A model generated the notes under the pieces. The model saw only the letters and a program-made list of their open reading frames with translations, was not told the origin of the DNA and made no database searches. The translations under genes and the position numbers were made by a program. DNA of 64,000 nt from Rugalucina vietnamica (taxonomy: Eukaryota > Mollusca > Bivalvia > Lucinida > Lucinidae), in the NCBI GenBank assembly GCA_964017185.1, contig OZ024874.1:16239957-16303956 (forward strand), given 5' to 3'. Position 1 is the stretch's first letter, and every line of letters starts with the position of its first letter. Below are positions 10,301-22,275 of this stretch, piece by piece.

Positions 10301-13300
10301 CAATATTTGATGCATTATTATACAGAAACAAAGTCTCCTTGTTTCGTGTTTACAATATTGTTCACGAAATCTTGCGCAGTGCACATATAAATGGTCTCCA
10401 TAGCAACCTAGGTTTCGCTACCCGTATTTTAAGTAATTCTGAAGTTATATGATGTTGAAGAAAATACCATTAGCTACCATATTGTAGACTATAAATTTAG
10501 CTATTAAGTCAATTGCAGGCATTCCAGTATCATGTTTTTATCTCCATATAAAGTTTTAAATCGTTAAGTCGACGTCTTATTCTGTTAAATTGGAGAAAAT
10601 GTAAAGCCAGTCGCGTTTCTTGGAAAAGAAAAATGGCGTTCACAGGTAACGTCGAAGCAAGAGCTATGATTAAATCTTATGTCTGAGTAGCATAAATGCC
10701 CACAGAAACATCCAAAATGATAGTGATTTGTAGTACAGTCGTAGAACAGATGATGCAGTGCTATTTAAATGGTTTGCGAGATTCCAAATGGATGCCCTTG
10801 AATATTACATGATGAGAAATGTGCCCACCTACAATTAACCTACAAACGATACGTTCAGCATTCTGAAGTTAAAACACAAATATGCATGATACACATAAAA
10901 TTCATATCTGGTGAATATAGTATTTATTGGCAAACCCTTGAAGGATATCTCACAAATAAGTAAAGGTATGGCGTGTTGTGTTGTTCCAGACAAGGCATAT
11001 TGATACTGTCATGTATTGAAATTTGAAGTTGTTTTGACTTCAAAATTTCGACGACGTGCCCCGGTTGTTGAAAGGGCGCTGTGTTTAATTCATTGTTGTA
11101 CAGATACTATTATGAGTAGAACTAAGCTTAATATCTTATGCAATAGGCAAAAGAATATGAGCCTGTGCATGAGAAAACCAACAATTTGCATAGGCGAAAA
11201 CAAAGACGCAGATCAGCTTCGCGGTGACCGCGAAGCTGATCAGCGCCTTTGTTTTCGCTACACGGATAGTACAATCCCTCTTCTTTCTAAATCCAAAATT
11301 TCAAGCTTCTAGCTGTCTTCTGTGACTTTACAGGCTGGTTTGTGTCGGACCTGGTCGGAACCCAAATTGTTGGTTTTCTCACGCACAGGCTCATATGTCT
11401 TCAGATGATATCATTTTTATTTCTGTGTGGCAGCCATCTGAACTTTTATCTAGAAAGTCTAAGAGCTTAAATCCCTACCCACGTATGTTTTCATATTTTT
11501 AGTTAAGTTTAGGTAACTGAGTGCAGGGTTTTCCCTGACGCAGGATATCGAGTCCCAGACTCCCAAATACCTGGCAGGGACTCTCTAAATGAATTGCCAA
11601 GGGTCCCTGGGGACCCCCAAAAAGTTTGAAAGCAATTTTCAGCAATTTGTCTATTTAATAGAGCTTCTGCAGAGGTTTTGTTTTGAATCTAGTTGTTAAA
11701 AATCTTAATGTTCATTCTTTATTTCTACCTATTAAATACTGGATGGAAAATAATCAATATTTTTCTCTTATGGGGTATAGGAACTCTAGGAATTTGTACC
11801 AGAACCCTCAAAAGTCAACCTTGGGAGTCCCAAGGACTCCTAGAATACAAAGCTGATGGAAAACCCTATGAGTGGCCACCTATTTGGAAAATAGCTGCTC
11901 ATTCGACTTACCATATGTTTTCATGGTATAAGTACCTGATTGTCAGTTTGGTTTTTTCCCACCTCCGTTTTTGGAGTGGGAATCTTTTTCTGATTGCACC
12001 TTTTCCTGATCTTTGCCTACTTGTACCTTTCTCTTTTTGAGTCAGTTACCTGGACGTCTTTCTGTATCAACATATAATTCAGAAAATCCTTCTTAACACA
12101 CAGACTGGCTCTCGTATCCTCAACTGTATCACTACTGGATGGCGACAAATCTTCCAGATAATCATACATCTCTGTCGCAGACAGGTCGCACAGTGCTAAC
12201 AAAGGGGAATTACCCCTCGCATCAAGGGAGTTAATCGAAGCTCCGTTTTCACACAACAGTTTAAACAATCGGACATCGTGACTTGAGATCGCTAGTTTAT
12301 GAAGTGGTGTTTGTCGTTTCTCATCTTGTATAGATGCATCACCACCTAACCCTGTTAGTGATAGTGAATAAAGCAAAAGTTAATGTAAATGTGGTTAATT
12401 TTGATGTATTAACTTTAAGAATTTATATATTGGTGAATAACTTAATTTGTTTGGTTTGGTTTATGGCTGAATGTCCCAGTCAACATTTATTCCAGTCTTT
12501 GTAAAGATGGTGCTGATTCCTGTGTATTGAACAGTACTATGGGATGCTTAAAATTCCAAGTGTCTCGCTACAAGGACAAAACACTGCAGAGATTTGTATT
12601 AAACCAAGGAGCTATTGCTTCTGGATCCTTTACCACTAGGCCAAGTCGCTCTCACGAACCAACCTATTATGGTATGTGAGCATAGGCAAAGTTGCAAATA
12701 CTTTGTAGATACCTTTTTTGTCCTTTTTGGATACAAATTTGTTTTTTAAATTTGCCAGTATTGCTCTGTGAGAATGGTTTGGGCATAAAAGTTTTAATTT
12801 TCTGGTTACACCTGTGATGAGTAGCAGCATAAATACCCAGTGTAATGAAGACCAGGTCTTCCACATGTTCTATAACATCTTCCAGAGTGGTAAGGTATTG
12901 TTTAGACAGGCCTATAACAGGGTCTGTGGTAGGGTCCCAGCTACTGTGATAAGCTGACCTACAATGAACATGTTCATACTTGAGCAGCTGTATAAGGAAA
13001 AACAGATTTTGCCTATGTGAAAACAAAGGCGCTGATCAGCTGTGCAGTAAAATCTATCGGCATGAACTTTACGAAGTTAAAAGCAAAGCGATTTGATGCC
13101 TGATAAAAGCTATTGTACATTGATATAAAACAAACTGTTGTTCGAGTTTCTAGACAGGTCTTTATACAAACCATTTCACTCATAATGTGCCAGGTTTATT
13201 TCTACCTACCAGACTTCATTACCCTGCGTACCACCACTATATCTTGTGATATCAACATAGAAATCCACCAGCAGTTCTAGGGCAGACTTCCCAGGTCCCA

Positions 13301-16300
13301 TGTACTCACAACCAAAGAATGTCTGGAAAGATAAAATACTGTTTGAGCTGTTTTATGTGCATAATTCATAAACAGGCCAACCTAATTTTATCTTTTGGGT
13401 TCATAGAAACAGACTGTGTTATAAGTGAACCATGTTGTAATGAGGTTACTTACTACAGACATATAGCAAAATAATCAATTTGGGAGCCACAACATGGCCA
13501 TGTAATATTGAAAACATTATTGTAATGAAGCACATTATAATGAGGTTGAAGTGTACATGTATTTAGATAAGTTCAGGTGTAATAGTGGCCAACTTTACAG
13601 AAAAGGCTGCTTATTTACACTTAACAAGCATGTCGTTGGCTCGTTGACAAAACCTCGTAACTGCACTTTTTTCAAAAAATTGTTTTTTCACATGGCGCGA
13701 TTCAAAACATTCAAATTCAGCTTGTGACAAAGCCTTGTAGGTTATGTCCAATGGGAAGTTAGTTTTTCGATGACCTTACAAAACCTCGTAACTACAAATG
13801 GTAAACGGACTTGAAAAAAAAGTGACAAAACCTTGTATATGCGATTTCAAAAAATTTAAATACAAGAAAATCTTTATCTTTTAGATATGCAAAAGATGCA
13901 TATGAATGATTTCTCATAAATGCATTCTTTAATTCATCATAAGAATCTGCTTCTAGCTTTCATTTATCAAGTTTTGTATATACGACAATTTGTAAACATG
14001 CACATTTATATATTATCTATATACACGCTTTAGTTTTTTGCTTCTCCTGAAAAATTTTGTTTTTTGCAGTTACGAGGTTTTGTCAACGAGCCAACGATGT
14101 ACTGAAACAGACAGAACATGTGGTAATATTATTACCACAAGTTCTGTCTGTTTCAGTACATGCTTGTTAAGCAGGGGGTTTTAGAGTTGGACTTTGGTTC
14201 GGACTGACCAGTTCTTGATCATTGCTGTTTTAACTTTGAAGTGTGAACAGCTTGTACTTTACTGTTATGCCACATTAGCTATTATTAAAATTAACGTATT
14301 ACATGCTACATTATATGTATGTTTCTTTATTTACTCATTATAGGAGCTTTTAAGCTGCCTTTTGCTTGTTTATCCCATACTTTACCCATGACATAATGAT
14401 ACTTACAGTTGGTACCCTGTAGTTGACACTGGCTCCCCTTTCCACCAGTAGTTTAGCCAGATATAAGTTTCTGGGTTTTACCCTCTTCTCCTCTGAGTCA
14501 AGTCCACATAGACAGATGAAGAGTGGTGTTCTTTGGTAACAGCCTGGAGAATAAGATAACATGCATTACATTATGAAAACTTGCCCATGCAATATACAAG
14601 GAATTTTTGAGCTTTAAAAATTCACAATTTACAGCAGAAAAATTTGGATATTTTTCTTATTTTTGCTCAAAACATAGATTGTGGGTACACGTTAGAACAA
14701 GGCGGTTCTAACGAGTACCCACAATCAATGTTTTGGAGCAAAAATAAGAACTAGAGGACCATTGGTCCTGTAGCTCACCTGAGAGATTATCACATTGTAA
14801 ACTCATGAGATTTAAATTAATTGAGAATCGACCAATGAAAGTCTATGCATGGACACTATTGACCCCCGGGGCATGGCCAAATTTGACCCAGGGGCATGAC
14901 TGGCACAATTTATAATGGGGACTACCAAACATTGCTACATACAAAATATAGACGCTCTGGGCCTTTTGGTTTCAGAGAAGAAGATTTTTGTTAGTTTTTC
15001 CCATTGTAGGTCTATGGAGACTATCTACCCCCGGGGCGTGGCCAAATTTGACCCCAGGGGCATGGCTGGCACAATTTATGTAGAGGACCATTAGCCATTG
15101 CCACATACAAAATATCAAAGCTGTGTGCCCTGTGGTTTCAGAGAAGAAGATTTTTTTTTTTTTTTCCCATAGCAAGTCTATTGAGACTATCAACCTCCGG
15201 GGCCTTGCCAAATTTGACCCCAGGGGCATGAATGGCACAATTTATGTAGAGGACCATTAGCCATTGCTACATACCAAATATCAAAGCTGTGGGCCTAGTG
15301 GTTTCAGAGAAGAAGATTTTTTAATTTTTTTCCCATAGTAAGTCTATGGAGACTATCAACCCCTGGGACGTGGCCAAATTTGACCCCAGGGGCATGAATA
15401 GCACAATTTATGTAGAGGACCATTAGCCATTGCTACATACCAAATATCAAAGCTGTGGGCCTAGTGGTTTCAGAGAAGAAGATTTTTTTTTAGTTTTTCC
15501 TATTGTAGGTCTAGGGAGACTATCGACCCCCGGGGCGTAGCCAAATTTGACCCCGGGGACATGATTGGCACAATTTATGTAGAGGACCATTAGCCATTGC
15601 CAGATACAAAATATCAAAGCTGTGGGCCCTGTGGTTTCAGAGAAGAAGATTTTTTAATTTTTTTCCCATAGTAAGTCTATGGAGACTATCAACCCCCGGG
15701 GCGTGACCAAATTTGACCCCAGGGGCATGAGTGGCACAATTTATGTAGAGGACCATTAGCCATTGCTACATACCAAATATCAAAGCTGTTGGCCTAGTGG
15801 TTTCAGAGAAGAAGATTTTTTTAGTTTTTTTCCTATTGTAGGTCTATGGAGACTATCGACCCCCGGGGCGTGGCCAAATTTGACCCCAGGGGCATGATTG
15901 GCACAATTTATGTAGAGGACCATTAGCCATTGCCACCTACAAAATATCAAAGCTGTGGGTCCTGTGGTTTCAGAGAAGAAGATTTTTTAATTTTTTTCCC
16001 ATAGTAAGTCTATGGAGACTATCAACCCCCGGGGCGTGGCCAAATTTGACCCCAGGGGCATGAATGGCACAATTTATGTAGAGGACCATTAGCCATTGCT
16101 ACATGTACATACCAAATATCAAAGCTGTGGGCCTAGTGGTTTCAGAGAAGAAGATTTTTTTAGTTTTTCCAATTGTAAGTCTAAGGAGACTATCGACCCC
16201 CGGGGCCTTGCCAAATTTGACCCCAGGGGCATGGCTGGCACAATTTATGTAGAGAACCATTAGCCATTGCTACATACAAAATATCAAAGCTGTGGGCCCT

Positions 16301-17709
16301 GTGGTTTCAGAGAAGAAGATTTTTGAATTTTTTTCCCATAGTAAGTCTATGGAGACTATCGACCCCCGGGGCGTGGCCAAATTTGACCCCAGGGGCACGA
16401 ATGGCACAATTTATGTAGAGGACCATTAGCCATTGCTACATACAAAATATCAAAGCTGTGGGCCTAGTGGTTTCAGAGAAGAAGATTTTTTTAGTTTTTA
16501 CCATTGTAAGTCTATGGGACCTATCTGTTGCCATGGAAACCACAATTTTGATACAATCTGCTCCAAAACCTAATGCCATCAATCCCCCAACCCAATTATG
16601 GTTCACATTAAATTTGATCAAGATCGGCCTACTAGCTTCAGAAATATTCTTCTTTGAAATTGTGGACGGACGACGGACGGACGGACGGACGACGACGGAC
16701 GACGGATGCCTGCCTATCCTATAAGCTCACCTGTGAGCCTTCGGCTCAGGTGAGCTAAAAATAGGTATACCCTTGCATACCCAAGTTTTGCTATATAAAA
16801 GTGGGGTACAAGGGGGTATATAGTATACGGACATGTTATCCTGATGTAACATGCATTAGGTATCCAAGGGTGCAAAATGAACTGGTATAAAAACAAACCA
16901 ATAATCCCCACAGATCTCAAACATGTCAAGTTTTGTAATATGGAAAATACAACATTTGCAAATTTCAACAAACAGACAAAGCTAGATGTAGCTAAATTAA
17001 AGTTCAGAGAGTACTTTTTACATAAAAATGCACATGGTATAGGCTTCAATAGAAATACAAGCACACAAGTAAACTTTTAAGTTTTAACCTGGGAAAATTC
17101 TTGTTATTAAATCACAGCAGACTAAGGGTTAGAATTGGGGCCCCCGAAGAAAAATATTTAAGCACTCCAGTAACGCCTTTGCTCTTTAATGACTGTTCTG
17201 ATGTGATGTGAGCCGCTGCATGAGAAAACCAGGAATTTTGGGTTCCGAACAGGTCCGACACAAGCCAGGCTGTAGAAGCACAGAAGATAGCTATAGGCTG
17301 GCAACTATCCGTGCAGCGAAAACAAAGGCACTGATCAGCTTCGCAGTTACTGCGTAGCTGATCTGTGCCTTTGTTTTTGCCTAGGCATTTTGTTGGTTTT
17401 CTTATGCAGCGGCTCATGTAGCTTTATGTTATTATACACACATGTATTTGCTTCTATTAGTTGTATTTACTATCTTCGACACCTGGCTGCCTTGCTGACA
17501 AAGAGCTAGCTATCTTGCTCTTTACTGTTACTGTTGTTGTTATATTATTGCAACTTTCTTCACTAACTGTACTGACCTTCATTCAAGGATGATGGATTAT
17601 TAGTGTCTCTGATGAGCTTTTCTGCTGCTGTGTAGTTGCCTGACTCCAGGGCACGTGTAAGAGCTGTGTCATTGAAGCCAAACTCTACGTGGAAAACCAT
17701 ACCAGCCAT
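7378..17709 (-). CDS. Ankyrin-repeat protein, eight exons
   Basis: Exons in gene order: 17577-17709, 14407-14543, 13210-13322, 12837-12958, 12050-12351, 9698-9840, 8300-8421, 7378-7886. All junctions are GT..AG and every phase closes: 1581 nt, 526 aa plus stop. Start is MAGMVFHVEF. Ankyrin-type segments lie at about 14-40, 46-80 (TPLFICLC..LAKLLVERGASV), 175-215 (TPLHKLAISSHDVRLFKLL..GASI) and 272-305 (GQTALFHCSIRGDVAAAHKLL). The last ~170 residues (358-526) are helical-looking, lack a known motif and end in a Ser/Asp-rich tail (..GGDSDLEYW). I cannot name the family; no SOCS box was recognised. It is probably an intracellular adaptor. Exon 4's acceptor (tgtag before GTCAGC) is the weakest junction: a better-looking cag upstream at 12989 would break the frame. 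Introns hold most of the local MITEs. Confidence 0.85.
8679..9509. mobile_element. Non-autonomous hAT-like element, 831 bp
   Basis: Terminal inverted repeats TAGGGATGTCAACGAAT at both ends, flanked by an 8-bp near-duplication (tatataac / catataac), the size typical of hAT. Subterminal DNA at both ends is packed with the palindrome AATATTCGAATATTCG and variants. A 23-bp unit (agtgacactttgttgattca) repeats three times at 8925-8964. No coding capacity. Sits in the intron between exons 6 and 7 of the ankyrin gene. Confidence 0.8.
9841..11154. other. Intronic DNA without recognised features
   Basis: Part of intron 5 of the ankyrin gene. Reading both strands I see only short chance ORFs. The word aaaaatggcgttcacag at 10629 resembles a YY1-type site, but nothing around it supports a gene start. 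Confidence 0.5.
11155..11396 (+). mobile_element. MITE family M2, copy 2 (best preserved)
   Basis: The ends are inverted repeats of about 26 bp (atatgagcctgtgcatgaga / its complement with one change). The central hairpin reads gcagatcagcttcgcggt / accgcgaagctgatcagc. It can serve as the reference for the family. Intron 5 of the ankyrin gene. Confidence 0.88.
11523..11871. mobile_element. Possible small element with GGGAGTCCC-rich ends
   Basis: Weak terminal symmetry (gcagggttttcc at the left, ggaaaaccctatg at the right) and, just inside, gagtcccagactccc matched by gggagtcccaaggactcc. No target duplication could be fixed. 11872-12049 shows nothing else. Confidence 0.35.
13003..13048 (+). mobile_element. 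MITE family M2 fragment
   Basis: A stretch with gcctatgtgaaaacaaaggc followed by gctgatcagc matches the centre of M2; both ends are missing. It abuts the region upstream of exon 4 of the ankyrin gene and may have disturbed that acceptor. Confidence 0.5.
13620..14171. mobile_element. Palindromic MITE split by a second TIR element
   Basis: The outer unit is a fold-back: cttaacaagcatg at the left, and at 14098-14171 a hairpin with arms tgtactgaaacagacagaac around ttattaccac, ending in catgcttgttaag. Inside it lies 13633-14097, with 33-bp inverted ends (13633-13665 / 14065-14097, starting TCGTTGGCTCGTTG) and several internal copies of acaaaacctcgta. Removing the insert and one TG restores a near-perfect palindrome, so the order of insertion is clear. 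Confidence 0.8.
14751..16757. mobile_element. Pearl/Helentron-like element with internal tandem array
   Basis: Inserted in M1. Starts ctagaggaccattggtcctg with tagctcacctgag at 14771; ends with the inverse ctcaggtgagcta (16745-16757), within a terminal hairpin agctcacctgtgagcc / ggctcaggtgagct (16724-16756), preceded by a ggac-rich microsatellite (16663-16707). The core is a tandem array. Little or no target duplication is seen. Known bivalve Pearl elements (CvA, DTC84) have this layout; the assignment is inference. Confidence 0.7.
14840..16530 (+). repeat. About ten copies of a ~167-bp tandem unit
   Basis: The word tttcagagaagaagattttt recurs near 14970, 15135, 15303, 15468, 15637, 15806, 15968, 16140, 16307 and 16474, spacing 162-172 bp. 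Each unit also has gacccccggggcgtggccaa, tttgaccccaggggcatga and accattagccattgctacat. Alternate units share small variants (cccatagtaag versus cattgtaggt), suggesting growth by two-unit blocks. Confidence 0.92.
17209..17417 (-). mobile_element. MITE family M2, copy 3
   Basis: Ends tgagccgctgcatgagaaaa / ttttcttatgcagcggctca are inverted repeats; the inner hairpin is gatcagcttcgcagttactg / cgtagctgatc. It lies just downstream of exon 1 of the ankyrin gene. Confidence 0.85.
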
Positions 17710-18162
17710 CTTGGTCTAGAGCGATGATTGACACATCTGTCAGAAGAAAAAGCCTTTTATAAAATACAGTTTCTCAAACTTTGAAAAAAAATAAAAATAA
17801 AATAATTAAAAAAAAATATATATATATATAATAAATAAATAAAAAGAGCAAACAAGTAGCCCAAAGGGACACAATCACTCAACTGAGAACCAAAAAGTTC
17901 AACTGTGCACATGGTTAAAACTTTTCCCATGATGATTCTTACTCCCAATCTTTTTTAGACACTCCAGGGCAGCTAACTCCACAAATCTGGCTGAAATTTG
18001 AAGTTATCCAAGATATTACAGTTGTCCAAGTTACTGACTTGAATAAAGAGATTCTGTTAAATAAGAAAATGAAGACCCTTGAGCTGCCAAAACAATAAGT
18101 AACATTTTTTCAAAAACACTAAAGGGCAGCAACTTCCACAAATTAGAAAGGAAGTGTCTCGG
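17710..18162. other. Upstream region of the ankyrin gene
   Basis: Holds the 5' leader and presumably the promoter of the minus-strand ankyrin gene. An A/T-rich run (17784-17840, including a short ta repeat) is the only visible structure; no TATA box can be placed with confidence. Confidence 0.4.
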
Positions 18163-18547
18163 CGTCCGGTACCGGACGAATTAGGCTAGAGTCTCCGCGT
18201 CCGGCAATGCCGGACACCGAGCCTATCCTCACTGGAATGGCTCCGTGTCCGGCACTACATTTTTCCTACCAGTTTCCTGGTAGTAAATGATAACAAAAGA
18301 AACATAAATCAGATTAATACCGGCTAATGTGTCACAAAATGAATTCGCTAGATATTTTTCACATCGAACGCCGCCATTATTGGATTTTTACAGTGACTAT
18401 TCGTCCAATCACAGTATGCCGTTTCATATAAGGGCTAGTGACACAGAAATATAAGGTATTTGTTCGCTCCATATATGCTAAATGGTAAAGGCTGGTAAAA
18501 CTTACTTAATCAGCAAAAAGTAAAAGATACATTGATTATTTGACTTA

Positions 18548-19870
18548 TAGTAGAGTTGCTTATGTAATCCCGTGGCCACTTTTTGTTAATCAGGGTTTCT
18601 ATATACCAAAATGTTCGGTTTGATGAGTAGATTTCAAAAATGTTTCCTGCCATTTTTTCTGTTGATTTTCAAGGTCAAGGTCAAAGGTCAAAGGTCACGG
18701 CTATTAAATATATAGGGCATATGACTGTATCTTAATTTCTGGCCGATCTTCCATGTGAATCTGCTGCAAACTGGAAAATATCGAAAGTAAATACATTTTA
18801 GCAATTCGAAAGTGCAATTTCCAAATGACCTTGACCCCTTCATTTGAAAGGTCAAGGTCATTTACCCAAAAATTGCCCCAAAAGAACGCAAAATACGCAA
18901 AATAACTGCGCGCGTACTACAATAGGCATGAGGGAGGTTGAATTCAAGACCTTTAATATGGTAGGTCTTCTTGTAGGGTTCGATATGTATGTAAGTTGCA
19001 GCGTTCGTCCAAATGAGTTGCCATAGCAGCGAAGGTTAATGACAGGACATGGTATGACCTTTGAGTGCTGTTCATATTTAAGGAAAATGGTTAAGTTTTG
19101 GAGTTGCTTATATTGTTCAATGAATTTTAAGACTTCATGATTGTAACATACCAAAGTGTTTGTTTTATTTTTTAGATTTCAAAAATGTTTCCTGCCATTT
19201 TTTCTGTTGACTTTCAAGGTCAAGGTCAAAGGTCAAAGGTCACGGCTATTAAATACATTGGGCATATGACTATCTCTAAATTTATGGCTGGTCTTCCATG
19301 TGAATCTGCTGCAAACTGGAAAATATCGAAAGTAAAAACATTTAAGCAATTACCGAGTGCAATTTCCAAATGACCTTGACCCCTCCATTTGAAAGGTCAA
19401 GGTCATTTATCCAAAATTTGCCCAAAAAGAACGCAAAATTCGCAAAATAACTACGCGCGTGCTATGACAGGCATGAGGGAGGTTGAATTCAAGACCTTTT
19501 ATATGGTAGGTATTCTTGTAGGGTTCTATACTGTATATATGTAAGTTGTAGCGATCCACCAAATGAGTTGCCATAGCAACGAAGGTTAATGGCAGGACAT
19601 GGTATGACCTTTGAATGCTGTGCATAATTAAGGAAAAATGGTTAAGTTTTCGAGTTGCTTATCTTGTTTAATGAACTTTTAGACAATCGTGATTGTAATA
19701 TATCAAAATGTTTGTTTTATCACTTAGATTTCAGAAATGGTTCCTGCCATTTTTCTACACATATCTTAAGGTCAAGGTCAAATGTCACGGTTCTAGAATT
19801 TATTGGACCGACAAAAATATTATCATTCGTGGTTGCTTCTCTGCGTATATTTGATATTAGGACCGTTTAA
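18548..19870 (+). repeat. 2.3 tandem copies of a ~548-bp unit with AGGTCA clusters
   Basis: The word gatttcaaaaatgtttcctg starts at 18630 and 19176, and a diverged copy starts at 19726. Each unit then has caaggtcaaggtcaaaggtc, a run of direct AGGTCA/AAGGTCA hexamers spaced 0-1 nt (the third unit is shorter), and further on tgaccttgacccc plus its inverse ggtcaaggtcattta. The hexamer is the nuclear-receptor half-site; any receptor binding is inference. Confidence 0.85.
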
Positions 19871-21159
19871 AAATATGGCCCCGGTCCATTTTGAGGCTTT
19901 AGACCCCATTGAGACTGTACTGTATGCATGGAAATTATCAAGTGATATGCCAAAATAACAAGTGCTCAGACAGGCTTGATCTGACAAAATTCCTACTATG
20001 TAACTTTATAAATAAAAAAGTTATACAGATATATGATGTAAGGTGTTTAAGATTTTAGTGTGACATTTTTCAATGAAGTCAAATTTGAAAGCTATCATAC
20101 TGCATCAAATTAAGAAATAGAAATTGAAGAGATACAAAATATAAAACATATGAATATATAGATAAAAATAATGAACAGCATCACCACTCTGGTAATTTCG
20201 GATTTTTGTATCACCGCACGGAAATCCACTGGGGGTCTAAAAGTAATGATTGTAAGATTTCATAATTATTGGTCAACAAATGTTTAATACTTGCGGTTGT
20301 CACTTATTTTCTTACCGTTTATACTAAGCTCAGGCCCCAATTCAGTTATCATAACAATTGGTTTAGCTCTGTCACTTCTGTACATTTTTATGAGTGTTTG
20401 TTTAGAAAGTAAGGACTGTAAGATTTTTTTCCACTTTACAGCTAAAAATTCGAAGAAACGCCATCATTTTTAAGAACCATTCTTCATATTTTATTGATTC
20501 TATTCAAAGTTTTAAATTAGTGGTATAACGGTACAAATAAGGCCAGATTTGTCTGCAAAATAACACTAGTGTTTTAAGCCAATGTCACACTTTGGGGCCA
20601 TTGTTTTTGAAACTGCCCTTTAACTAGGTAAAATCTTTAGCACATACCTGACCGTAATTCTTATGTCACTCTCATATGACCTTGAACTATTTATTTGAAA
20701 AATCAAGGTCATTTCGCTCACATATGTCAAAAATATACGCACGAATCTCATTTTACAACGTAATTACAAAACCAGAGCAAGATAAGATAACTTACAGCGA
20801 CCAATTATGTTTTGTATTTTGATGGCTGTAATATGAAACTCACTTTCATCTTTATTCTAATTGTGTTGCCATAGGCAACCAAGACTTTTATTAACAAAAC
20901 AATATGGGGTTTGAATAAATATTTCGACAAGATTTTAGTCGAATTCGATGGATTTTTACAAGCATGACTAAGGTACTACAAAATAATTGTTTCAAAAATG
21001 ATTTCTGTCTATTTAGCTTTGATCACTATAGGTCAAGATAACTGATCAAAGGTCAGAACCTCAAAATATTATACCAGCGTTTATATCATTGGTTATCATG
21101 CGGCTACAATTCAATGTTTATATCGTTATATGGTAGTAAATACTAATACTTAGACATTG

Positions 21160-22275
21160 CCTTTTGAACTTATTGTAAGTAATGCAAGTTATCTAATTCA
21201 CATATTCATGAGTTTTAATGTAAACATTAATAAATGACAGAAAAAAAATCGTTCACAATACATAAATAAACGAATTTCAGGCCCAAACCATCAAATTATC
21301 ATTGTGACACTTTATATAATTATAGAACCATATCATATGATATATTTATTGATGTTGTGGGCCCAAAATGAAAACAATCTCATTTACATATTCATTAATA
21401 TTAACAAAAAATTCGAAATTCGAGGATAAACGAGGGAAGACTATAGCCATTGCAAGGTTTTGGGTGAGTTATAATATCCATAATTATATCCCTGAAACCA
21501 ATTTTCATGGCTGCCAGTGTGGTCAGAGGGACCACCTTAATGCCATAAAGGTTGTCCTTAACAATGAACTCTTTTGCATAATGCAACATTACATGGTTTC
21601 CACACCCACCCTAGTGTGATTCTAAAGACTAGGTTGTACTCACAAAAAATATTCAAATACCAACAATAGCATGCTCTACAATGCTTAAATTGGTCTGATA
21701 GTGAAGCATGGACTTAGCAGTTTAACCTTAATACCTATCATACAAATTATTGAATTTGCATATTCATGAAAATTAATAAAACACACAAAAATTGGAGAAA
21801 AAATCTTGGAAAAATATGGGGTATACGCACAAAATCACTTGTGCCATAGCTGTTTACATACCAAGTATGCTGAAAGAAGTATCAATTGAATGCTATTGCA
21901 GTGTACTATGACACTTAAGTCACATATATGAATGATCTGATTTTTAATTTCATGAATTTTAATGAAAAATTCATAAATAGTAATGAAAAAGTGGGAAAAT
22001 AAAACGGGTAAACCTACAACCAAAAGCCCTAACATGCTGAAAATGGCATCAAATGATTGCTAGGGCAAAATTATATCATCCTGTACTACAATATATAAGT
22101 CATTTGACTTTTTGTTTTATGAATATTAACCAAACCTTTCGAATTCACGGGAAAATTACGAAAAATAAGGCGGTATACATAGAAAATCAACTGTATCTTG
22201 GTTTCTGATAGACATAGAGAGCTATAATTGGTGTCAAATGATTGCTGTGACACTGTTCTACAGTCATATAATCTG
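21160..22275. repeat. Degenerate AT-rich repeats around attcatgaatattaa
   Basis: At least five imperfect segments share a core like catattcatgaattttaatg followed by an A-rich stretch, gggtatacgcac and later atggcatcaaatgattgcta; spacing is roughly 200-300 bp. The flanking parts of the 7.6-kb element (19871-21159, 22276-23799) show nothing beyond scattered words of this kind. Confidence 0.5.

Larger units (their letters stand above)
14566..16846 (-). mobile_element. MITE family M1, copy 3, split by a 2-kb element
   Basis: Inverse orientation. The left piece (14566-14750) includes the fold-back gtgggtacacgttagaa..ttctaacgagtaccc; the right piece (16758-16846) has ataggtatacccttgc..gtggggtac and ends ggacatgttatcctgatg. 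The pieces join cleanly when 14751-16757 is removed. Confidence 0.8.

Noticed and set aside
14840..16530. CRISPR-like array
   Set aside because: Regular ~167-bp repeats in eukaryotic DNA, without short conserved repeats separated by unique spacers; it is an element-internal tandem array.
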